Assembly: GCA_964534765.1 (NCBI GenBank)
Contig: CAZHRJ010000045.1
Span: 1 to 19,936, forward strand
Origin: CAZHRJ01 sp964534765
GTDB taxonomy: Bacteria; Lindowbacteria; 2-12-FULL-62-27
Length of the DNA stretch: 19,936 bases
Direction of reading: 5' to 3'
Shown piece after piece: positions 8,346 through 14,784 of this stretch. The notes under the pieces are model-generated. The model did not search any database. It saw nothing but the letters and a program-made list of their open reading frames with translations, and had not been told where the DNA came from. Within the stretch, counting starts at the first letter, position 1, and each line of letters starts with the position of its first letter. Both the position numbers and the translations under genes were made by a program.

Positions 8346-8523
8346 GTCAACAACTCCTTTCGGTGCGAACACTGTATTTGGAAGGCGGATCGGGCAGGAT
8401 CATCCCTGAGTTGATGCAGTCGGCCCATCCATGGACCTTCCCTTGTGCGCCCTATCGGCCGTCCAGGGTCTCGACTTGAGACGATATTGCTCGATGGTGT
8501 CACACAAGATACGTTTGCCCGAC
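8346..8523. promoter_or_regulatory. Divergent intergenic region between the Pel-side genes and the DUF3068/SBP gene
   Basis: This is the only divergent intergenic region in the window, about 180 bases (148 if the plus gene starts at 8494). By position it should hold promoters for both the leftward small-ORF/response-regulator/Pel transcript and the rightward gene. I could not find a convincing sigma-70 or sigma-54 box pair. A TTGAGA at about 8475-8480 reading right has no good partner at 17 bases. The only clear signal is the Shine-Dalgarno site at 8354-8360 for the leftward small ORF. Confidence 0.35.
8354..8360 (-). promoter_or_regulatory. Strong ribosome-binding site of the 71-aa small protein
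   Basis: AAAGGAG on the minus strand, 8 nt before the ATG at 8345. It is the main reason to accept the small ORF as a gene. Confidence 0.7.
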
Positions 8524-10401
8524 ATGAACGCCGGCCACAGGTATTTTCTGATCAGCGCCATCGCGCTCGTTCTCACGCCGCTCTGGATATGGAGTGTCGC
8601 ACCTTCCTTGACGAAATTGCAGCCCGATTTCCGCTACGAAGCCGATATTTTCTCCCTCGATAATTTTTACGATGAATCGAGCGGAGTATTTCTGGGGGAG
8701 TCGATCTCCAAGACAAAATTCTATTATGAAGTGGTCTCAGTCGATGACGGCGCCTACCGGATCAAGAATGGTTTTGACGTATTCAAGATGACCGGCGAAA
8801 GGATCATCTCCATCGAACGCATGTATGGCATCGATCCGGAGACCGGCGAGCACGTCAGAGGAAAAGGAGACCGGGACCGGAGCGGTTATCTCTTTGCCCC
8901 GCGCCGCGCCAACCGGCAGAGCTTCGACTACTGGCACATCAACTACAATGTTCCGGCCCGGATGGCGTTCCGGGCGGAAGAAAAAATTCATGGATTGGAC
9001 GTCCACCGGCACGAGTGCGACCTGCGGGCCGATCAGAGCGAGGATCTGTCACATCTGCCGGGCGTGCCGGGCAGACGCGGCGTGACGGTCGAGGCGACAG
9101 TGACGTTATGGATCGAGCCGGTTACGGGCCGGCTCGTCAATTATCAGGACCGCGCGACCGCCTATTTCTACGATCGAAGCACGGGCAAACGGTTGAATCC
9201 TTGGAACGCGTTCGGCAATCGATTTACGGAAAACAGTGTGAATCGCCAGGTCCGCGAGGCGGCGACGATGAAGCGCCGGTTCAATGGTATTGAACGGACC
9301 ATCCCAATGGCGTTTGTTGCGTTGGCCACTATCTTCTTTCTGCTGGGGCTCATCGCAGCCCGGTCGTCTTCAGGCGGGCAGGCGAGTGCAGCCACGCCCC
9401 GATCTGCTTTTTTTCGGCCGCGCTATGCTGTGCTGGCCGGATTTGTTGCCGCCATATTCTGCTTGTCGTACGTCTTTCTCATGAAAGATGACGCGGGGCA
9501 ACTTGATAAGCCGAGACGGATCGCAGTCATGATGTGGGAGTCCGACCCTGAAGCGGACCACAATATCGCCGGGTTCGTCGAAGAACTGGCTGCTCAAGGC
9601 ATGAAAGAAGGCGCGGGCTTGGAGATCATCCGAGGCAACGCGGGCGCGGACAAGGACAAGCTGCGCGTCCTTTTACGTTCCACGCTCGACCAGGGAGCGG
9701 TTCTGCTGTATGTTTTAACAACGCGCGCGGCGATCATCGCCAAAGGGATGACAACAGATGTCCCTGTCGTGTTCTCGGATGTTGCGTTTCCGGTCGAGGC
9801 CGGCATCGTGGGATCGATCGTCAATTCCGGAAACAATCTGGTTGGAACGCGCGGGTATGTCCCCGCCTCCCAGCAGTTTCACGTCTTTGAAGGCATCGCC
9901 GGAAAAATCGGCGCCTTGGGGTTCGTTTATCGCAAGGGAGATCCGGATTCCATCCTTCAACTGCAGGAGTTTGAGAGATGGCAGTCTGCCAAGGGCCGCG
10001 TGGTCCGCCCGGTCTCGGCGGTGGATATTGACGATCTTGCCGCACGCCTCGAATCATCCGGGCCGTGCGATGCCTACTATACGGCCTGCGATCCTCTGAT
10101 CCGGGACGGGGGAGACCAGAGGGTGATCGAATATGCGGCGAAGAAAAGGAAGCCCGTGTTTGCATGCCGGGCGGATTCGGTTCGGAAGGGCGCGGTCTGC
10201 GCCAGCGCTGTGGACGCGTATGCGCTTGGCCGCCTGTCAGGCGAGAAAGCCGCGCTGATTCTTAACGGCGCCAAACCATCCTGGATTCGAACGGAAATTC
10301 CGAGGAGCGATAACGTCCTGATCAATTCGAAGACCGCCGCCGCCCTGGGATTGCGTATTCCGGCCGAGGTCCTCCACGGCGCCGCTGAAATCATTCAGTA
10401 G
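8524..10401 (+). CDS. Membrane protein: DUF3068 (PorA-family) ectodomain fused to an ABC_sub_bind-type periplasmic binding domain
   Basis: From the ATG at 8524 the product has 625 residues; starts at 8494 or 8431 would only lengthen the cytoplasmic N-terminus, and none has a good ribosome site. Three membrane segments are visible: about residues 8-26 (FLISAIALVLTPLWIWSV), 260-279 (IPMAFVALATIFFLLGLIAA) and 301-320 (YAVLAGFVAAIFCLSYVFLM). The first loop (about 30-250) is beta-rich and resembles DUF3068: RQSFDYWHINYNVPARMAF, ATVTLWIEPVTGRLVNYQDR. The C-terminal part (about 330-625) matches ABC_sub_bind (PF04392): RRIAVMMWESD, TTDVPVVFSDVAFPVEAGI, then the C-terminal INSKTAAALGLRIPAEVL. Both folded parts should lie in the periplasm with a short cytoplasmic loop between TM2 and TM3. 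No transporter permease or ATPase is nearby, so a sensing or ligand-presenting role is more likely than uptake. It ends convergently, overlapping the next gene by 7 bp. Confidence 0.8.
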   Translation: MNAGHRYFLISAIALVLTPLWIWSVAPSLTKLQPDFRYEADIFSLDNFYDESSGVFLGESISKTKFYYEVVSVDDGAYRIKNGFDVFKMTGERIISIERMYGIDPETGEHVRGKGDRDRSGYLFAPRRANRQSFDYWHINYNVPARMAFRAEEKIHGLDVHRHECDLRADQSEDLSHLPGVPGRRGVTVEATVTLWIEPVTGRLVNYQDRATAYFYDRSTGKRLNPWNAFGNRFTENSVNRQVREAATMKRRFNGIERTIPMAFVALATIFFLLGLIAARSSSGGQASAATPRSAFFRPRYAVLAGFVAAIFCLSYVFLMKDDAGQLDKPRRIAVMMWESDPEADHNIAGFVEELAAQGMKEGAGLEIIRGNAGADKDKLRVLLRSTLDQGAVLLYVLTTRAAIIAKGMTTDVPVVFSDVAFPVEAGIVGSIVNSGNNLVGTRGYVPASQQFHVFEGIAGKIGALGFVYRKGDPDSILQLQEFERWQSAKGRVVRPVSAVDIDDLAARLESSGPCDAYYTACDPLIRDGGDQRVIEYAAKKRKPVFACRADSVRKGAVCASAVDAYALGRLSGEKAALILNGAKPSWIRTEIPRSDNVLINSKTAAALGLRIPAEVLHGAAEIIQ

Positions 10402-10799
10402 CATAGCGAGGCGCGGACTGCGTTGATCAGCTCGGGCAGATCAAGCGGTTTTGAGAGGACATACTGGATACCGAGTCTATCCGTTTTCTCACGGATCCGG
10501 GTTCCCCGCAGGCTTGTCACGATGACGACCGGCAGATGACGGATGGCGGGATGGTGATGAATGAACGAAAGCACCTCGAACCCGTTCAGCCGTGGCATCT
10601 GGATGTCCAGAACAACGAGATCCACCCGTTGGGTCAGGAGTTTGTCGACGGCTTCCATGCCATCCGCGGCTTCAAGGACCTTGACGCCGAGCTGATCCGG
10701 CATGACGGCCTGATACGCATGTCGAATCATCGGATCGTCGTCCACGATGAGGACCATGCGGCCGGAGGCGCTGATCCGGCCGGTGTCACTGCTGGTCAC
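10395..10799 (-). CDS. CheY-like single-domain response regulator (last gene of the chemosensory operon)
   Basis: A GTG at 10799 overlaps the upstream TGA (GTGA), and AAAGGA at 10808-10813 is 8 nt before it; this is better than the ATG at 10820, which has no such site. The 134-residue product is a single receiver: VLIVDDD acidic pocket, phospho-acceptor Asp65 in LVVLDIQMPRLNG, switch Thr95 in VIVTS, and Lys117 in VLSKP. The receiver begins only at about residue 14. The first 13 residues (MTSSDTGRISASG) form a tail that contains one copy of the dispersed GRISASG repeat. It probably takes phosphate from the CheA or the Hpt proteins encoded just upstream. There is no DNA-binding or enzymatic output domain, so it should act by protein contact. 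The stop lies inside the end of the convergent DUF3068/SBP gene. Confidence 0.87.
   Translation of the reverse strand: MTSSDTGRISASGRMVLIVDDDPMIRHAYQAVMPDQLGVKVLEAADGMEAVDKLLTQRVDLVVLDIQMPRLNGFEVLSFIHHHPAIRHLPVVIVTSLRGTRIREKTDRLGIQYVLSKPLDLPELINAVRASLCY
10761..10783 (-). repeat. Dispersed GRISASG repeat, copy A (in the terminal response regulator)
   Basis: This 23-nt copy is identical to copy B. Its last 17 bases on the plus strand, ggcgctgatccggccgg, are shared by all three copies. Read on the minus strand in the gene frame it encodes GRISASG in the N-terminal tail of the response regulator. It can form a 7-bp GC-rich hairpin (CGGCCGG with CCGGCCG, using the two bases before it) around a ten-base loop, aggcgctgat. 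Confidence 0.65.
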
Positions 10800-11623
10800 G
10801 ACCCGGTTCCTTTCATCCACACTTTTAATCGATGGTACACATCATAATCCTTGGCCGATTTGTTGACGCCGTGGGCTGCCGAATCGATGATGTCGGCGAG
10901 CGCTGAAATCCATGCGGCGCACAAGGGACAGAACGCATCGGGCATGGGTCGCGCAGCCAGCCGGAGGCTCGCGAGACATTCCTCCATCACCTCTCCCAGG
11001 TCGGACAGAGAATGAAACCCGTACATGCCGGCCGATCCCCTGATCGAATGGCTGATCCTTTGAATTTCTTCGATGGCCGGCCCGTTCGATCGGTCTCTAT
11101 CGAGTTCGCTCAATCGACGCTTGAGCCGCTCCACCCTTTCCGGGAATTCTGTGATGTATAAGTGCCGAAGGCCGCTCAAGGTTTTATCGAATGATTCGTC
11201 AATCTGCTGATCCGGCGAAACGACCGGGTCAGCGAAGATCGGCCTTGAGACTTCGGGCGACGCCGCCAAAACTACGGGTATCGATGCATCCCGGATACTG
11301 ACTGGAGAATGAGTCAATTTCCCGGCCAGTTCTTCCAACGGCCCGACGCCGGCCATGAGAAACAAAACCCGGGGTCGGCCGTCATCCGCGACACCTCGGC
11401 CCAGTGTGGCGATCGGCCGGCCCATCGCTGCGAGTTCATATGTGAATTTTCCGGCCTGGGTCGCGAAAAGGTTCGCATCGAAAATTGTTTCGATGAGAAC
11501 CAGCCGCTGCCCGGCGGACGGGATGCGCTTGAGAGCCGCCAACTGGTCATCAAGCAGATAGTCCAGTACGCGCGGCGGGAGGCCTGGAAAAATTTCGGAT
11601 AACGGGATGTCGGGCTGGTCCAT
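10796..11623 (-). CDS. Hpt phosphotransfer protein with a probable degenerate receiver at its N-terminus
   Basis: The 275-residue product carries a C-terminal Hpt domain (about residues 145-265). The phospho-accepting histidine is His192 in ISHSIRGSAGMYGF, the usual HxxK/RGxx signature. The N-terminal 150 residues match no family I can name. Their alternating strand and helix pattern looks like a heavily altered receiver: RLVLIETIF where VLIVDDD would be, VLFLMAG where the Asp-bearing strand would be, SIPVVLAAS where the switch-Thr strand would be, and FADPVVSPDQQ in place of the Lys strand. The acidic pocket and phospho-acceptor Asp are absent, so this part should not be phosphorylated. The gene starts 5 nt after the preceding Hpt gene and its stop overlaps the next response regulator. 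It probably relays phosphate between CheA and the response regulators. The Hpt call is strong, the pseudo-receiver call is moderate. Confidence 0.8.
   Translation of the reverse strand: MDQPDIPLSEIFPGLPPRVLDYLLDDQLAALKRIPSAGQRLVLIETIFDANLFATQAGKFTYELAAMGRPIATLGRGVADDGRPRVLFLMAGVGPLEELAGKLTHSPVSIRDASIPVVLAASPEVSRPIFADPVVSPDQQIDESFDKTLSGLRHLYITEFPERVERLKRRLSELDRDRSNGPAIEEIQRISHSIRGSAGMYGFHSLSDLGEVMEECLASLRLAARPMPDAFCPLCAAWISALADIIDSAAHGVNKSAKDYDVYHRLKVWMKGTGS
10808..10813 (-). promoter_or_regulatory. Ribosome-binding site that fixes the GTG start of the terminal response regulator
   Basis: AAAGGA on the minus strand lies 8 nt before the GTG at 10799, and the GTG overlaps the stop of the Hpt gene. 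This supports the GTG over the in-frame ATG at 10820. Confidence 0.7.
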
Positions 11624-11628
11624 TAAAA

Positions 11629-12480
11629 TCAGAGCAGGGTCAGAATGCGTGCGAGATTGGCCGCCATGCCCGTGTCTTTGAAGACCACGGCATCCGGCAT
11701 GCAGACGGCGTCAGTCAGGGCTGACTTGCTGCTGGTCAGATAAACCACCTTGGTGGCCTGCATGACGGGATCCGACTTGATGGCTGCCGTCAGCGCGTGC
11801 CCGGACAGACTGGATAATTCGATCTCGGTGATGACGATGTCGGCCCGGGTTTCGACGGCCAACCTTAACGCTTCAAGTCCATCGGATGATTCGATCACGT
11901 CGTAGTTTCCCGTGGCCAGGACTTCTTTCGTCTTCTGGGCCATGAGCTTGGACGAGGCGGCGATCATCACCACTCCCTTCGCCCGGGAGTGCCTTGTCGT
12001 ATCCGGAGGGCGGCCCGGCGTGACGGGTGAGGCATTCGCCGGGCGGAGAGCGTGAAGGCCGCCGCCGAATTCCGTCACGCTGTTGAAAAGGGCCCCTTTC
12101 CGCGCCTCGAACGATGAAAAGTCCTGTTGACCGTCCCGGGCCATCTGGACGGAGAGTGTGATCAGATCGGCATAGGTCAGGAGGGTGTTGAAGACCGGGG
12201 CAGTCAACGCAACCTGCCGTTTCCTGACCATGTCCAGGAGACTTTCGATGCAACTCGATAGATCCGTGAACAGCGAGTAACCGTATGTGCCGCCGCTGCC
12301 TTTCAAACTGTGCACAACGCGGTAGATGGCATTGAACAGGTCGGCGCTGTCCGGCTGAGCCTCGAGATAGAGCACAAATTTCTGGAAATCGGCGATTTTC
12401 TCGGAAACGCCGACACAGTATTCCTTCCGCAGCGCCTCGAATTGTTCGTCCCATCCGGACGGTTCGGATTGAAGGTTCAT
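11629..12480 (-). CDS. Hpt phosphotransfer protein with a C-terminal pseudo-receiver (phospho-acceptor Asp replaced by Glu)
   Basis: The 283-residue product begins with an Hpt domain (about 10-135), with His57 in VVHSLKGSGGTYG. After a Pro-rich linker (150-166), residues about 168-283 have receiver spacing but altered chemistry. Where the acidic pair should be there is VMIAASS. The strand that normally ends in the phosphorylated Asp reads DIVITEIELSSLSG, placing Glu219 at the acceptor position. The switch Thr (VVYLTSS) and the Lys (VVFKDTG) remain. Without the acidic pocket it cannot bind Mg as usual, so it is either a docking module or fixed in an activated-like state by the Glu. Its ATG immediately follows the CheA stop (TAG then ATG, no spacer), so it is translated with CheA. 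The likely partners are the CheA receiver and the next Hpt protein. Confidence 0.85.
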   Translation of the reverse strand: MNLQSEPSGWDEQFEALRKEYCVGVSEKIADFQKFVLYLEAQPDSADLFNAIYRVVHSLKGSGGTYGYSLFTDLSSCIESLLDMVRKRQVALTAPVFNTLLTYADLITLSVQMARDGQQDFSSFEARKGALFNSVTEFGGGLHALRPANASPVTPGRPPDTTRHSRAKGVVMIAASSKLMAQKTKEVLATGNYDVIESSDGLEALRLAVETRADIVITEIELSSLSGHALTAAIKSDPVMQATKVVYLTSSKSALTDAVCMPDAVVFKDTGMAANLARILTLL

Positions 12481-14784
12481 CTATCGCGTCAGTTTCAGGA
12501 GCCGCGAAATTCTGTCAAGAAGGACAGACGGCTCGAATGGCTTGACGAGATATTCGTCCGCTCCCGCTTCAAAGCCCCGGATTTTATCCATTTTTTCGCC
12601 TTTGGTGGACATCAGGATGACCGGGATGTGGCGTGTCGCGGGCCACTCGCGGATCTGGCGACACAGTTCGTATCCGTCCATGCGTGGCATGACCAGATCG
12701 GTCACCAAGGCATCGATTTTTTCCCGGCGGGCGATTTCGATCGCCTTGGCGCCGTCAAGTGCGGCAAACACGCGGAATCCCGCTTCCTCGATGGCGGTCC
12801 TCAGAATTTTGTGAATCATCTGGGAATCGTCGACGATGAGAAGAGTCGGCGTCTTCTGCGCGCGTGCCGCCGGCTCCGGCTCACCGGCTTCCGTATCCGC
12901 GCGCGTGGGCGGTCGCGCGCCGGAAGTATTCTCAAGCGTCCGGCAGGCCCTGACGAGGGAAGCCATATCCGCGATGAGAATCAGGCTCCCGTCTCCCATG
13001 ATGGTCGACCCCGCCGTGTACTTGACCCGCCTAAGAACGCTCCCAAGTGTCTTGACGACCACTTCGCGTTTGCCTTCGAAACCGTCAACTTCAAAACCGA
13101 CTTTGTCGTGCCCGCTTGCGGCCACGACGATGTGGCGCGCGTATCCTTCGTGCCGCCCGGTTCCGCCTCCGTCCAAAAGCGCGTCCAGTCCAACGAGCGA
13201 GACGGGTTCGCCCCGAAGGTTGAAGACCTCATGGGGCCCGATCGTGTGAATTTCCTCCGGCGGCACGCTCAATGTTTCCTGGATGGCGCTAAGTGGCAGC
13301 GCCAGCCTGCGCTTGCCGGCCTTCACCATCAACACCTGGATGATGGCGAGCGTCAGGGGCAGTTTGATGGTCACGGTCGATCCTTGTCCGGACTTTGATT
13401 CGATATCCACGGTGCCCTTCATGCCGCGGATGGTGTCCATGACCACGTCCATTCCCACGCCGCGTCCGGATACGTCCGTGACCTCGACCGCGGTCGAAAA
13501 GCCGGGCTGAAAAATAAATTCATGAATTCGCTGGTCCGGCAGATCGGCCGCCTCATCCGCTGTGATCATTCCCTTTTCCAGCGCCTTCGCGACGACTCGC
13601 TCGCGCCGGATGCCTGCGCCGTCATCGGATATCTGTATCACAACCTGGTCGCCCATATAAAAGGCGCGTATCGACACGGCGCCCTCGGCCGGCTTGCCCA
13701 GGCGCACTCGCTCCCCGGCGGGTTCGATGCCGTGATCGATGGCGTTCCGGACGAGGTGCATGAGGGGATCGCCGATGCGTTCGACCATGATTTTGTCGAT
13801 TTCCGTGTTCTCACCGCTGATTAGAAGATTGACGGGTTTCTGCAGAGCGTTGGAAATGTCCCGGACCATCCGCGGAAACTTGCATAGGGCATGGGAAATC
13901 GGGACCATCCGGGTCCGCATCACCGCCGCCTGCAGCTCACTCGCAATCTGCTGGAATTCCTCGGAAACACGCCGCTGGTTCTCAACATTTTCAAGAAAGT
14001 TGATGTCGAGAACCTCAACGGCTGTTTGGAGTTTTTGCGCGTCCGCGCCGTCGCGAATGCTCCGGCTGACATGAGAAAATCGGTCGCGCAGGCTCTCGAT
14101 GTCATGGATGCGCTGTTCGAACCGGATTCTGGATATGGCCAGCTCGCCGACGAGGTTGATGACTTTGTCGAGCTTTCCGATGTCCACGCGGATGGACTGC
14201 GAAGCATCCGGCTGCGCCGCTGCGGCCGGAGAGGTGCGTGGATCCGGCGGTGGCGCCGGCTTTCGAACAGGTTCCGTAGTCTGCACGATCGGAACAGTGT
14301 TGTCGGCCGATGCCTCGGCGGCATGCGGCGCATCGTCCGAAAGAGTTACACCCGTGACATCAACGATCCGCCTTGCCGCCTCGCCGATGTCATACTGAAA
14401 CGGTTCGCCGGTCTTTAACTTGTCCAGAATGGATCGTATTTCATCCAGGCTGCCAAGCAGAAGGTCGATGATGTCCCGGTCGATCGTTCGCTTGCCCCGG
14501 CGGACGGAATCTAGAACGCTCTCCAGAAGATGAGTGAGTTCGTACATGGCGCCCAACCCGATCATGCCCGACGAACCTTTCAGCGTATGGGCCAACCGGA
14601 ACACTCGGTCCACCACGTCACGCGTCGGCGACCGCTCCATGAGAACGCATTCATTCTGCATCTGGTTGAGAATCTCATCCGCTTCGAGAATAAAATCCTC
14701 GACGTGCAGCTTCCCGGCCGGATCATAGTCGAAAGCATGGCGTGGGGGATGGGAAGAACTGGCTGGCATTGGCGGTTTTGTCAT
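12481..14784 (-). CDS. cheA: Hybrid chemotaxis histidine kinase CheA with C-terminal receiver
   Basis: The 767-residue product is the kinase of the pathway. In order: Hpt (P1) domain about 25-130 with His66 in LAHTLKGSSGMIG; a Pro/Ala-rich linker 150-195 with no recognisable P2 domain; dimerisation helices from 198 (RVDIGKLDKVINLVGELAI); the catalytic domain with the N box HLVRNAIDHG (343-352), G1 DDGAG (387-391) and G2 GRGVGMD (440-446); a CheW-like P5 domain about 480-610; and a receiver about 645-765 with VDD pocket, Asp696 in LVTDLVMPRMDG and Lys748. All catalytic motifs are intact. The ATG at 14784 overlaps the cheR stop (ATGA). Losing P2 and gaining a receiver resembles FrzE-type and other alternative-function CheA proteins, and the receiver may act as a phosphate sink or a relay to the two Hpt proteins downstream. 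Confidence 0.95.
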   Translation of the reverse strand: MTKPPMPASSSHPPRHAFDYDPAGKLHVEDFILEADEILNQMQNECVLMERSPTRDVVDRVFRLAHTLKGSSGMIGLGAMYELTHLLESVLDSVRRGKRTIDRDIIDLLLGSLDEIRSILDKLKTGEPFQYDIGEAARRIVDVTGVTLSDDAPHAAEASADNTVPIVQTTEPVRKPAPPPDPRTSPAAAAQPDASQSIRVDIGKLDKVINLVGELAISRIRFEQRIHDIESLRDRFSHVSRSIRDGADAQKLQTAVEVLDINFLENVENQRRVSEEFQQIASELQAAVMRTRMVPISHALCKFPRMVRDISNALQKPVNLLISGENTEIDKIMVERIGDPLMHLVRNAIDHGIEPAGERVRLGKPAEGAVSIRAFYMGDQVVIQISDDGAGIRRERVVAKALEKGMITADEAADLPDQRIHEFIFQPGFSTAVEVTDVSGRGVGMDVVMDTIRGMKGTVDIESKSGQGSTVTIKLPLTLAIIQVLMVKAGKRRLALPLSAIQETLSVPPEEIHTIGPHEVFNLRGEPVSLVGLDALLDGGGTGRHEGYARHIVVAASGHDKVGFEVDGFEGKREVVVKTLGSVLRRVKYTAGSTIMGDGSLILIADMASLVRACRTLENTSGARPPTRADTEAGEPEPAARAQKTPTLLIVDDSQMIHKILRTAIEEAGFRVFAALDGAKAIEIARREKIDALVTDLVMPRMDGYELCRQIREWPATRHIPVILMSTKGEKMDKIRGFEAGADEYLVKPFEPSVLLDRISRLLKLTR

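Noticed and set aside
10681..11215. Partial matches to the dispersed repeat (gctgatccggc at 10691 and 11205)
   Set aside because: They share only 11 bases, are in a different frame and code for ordinary Asp-Gln pairs, so they look like chance.
12310..13398. Plus-strand open frame of 362 aa across cheA and the Hpt gene
   Set aside because: It crosses a gene junction, lacks any recognisable domain, and is antisense to intact CheA motifs.
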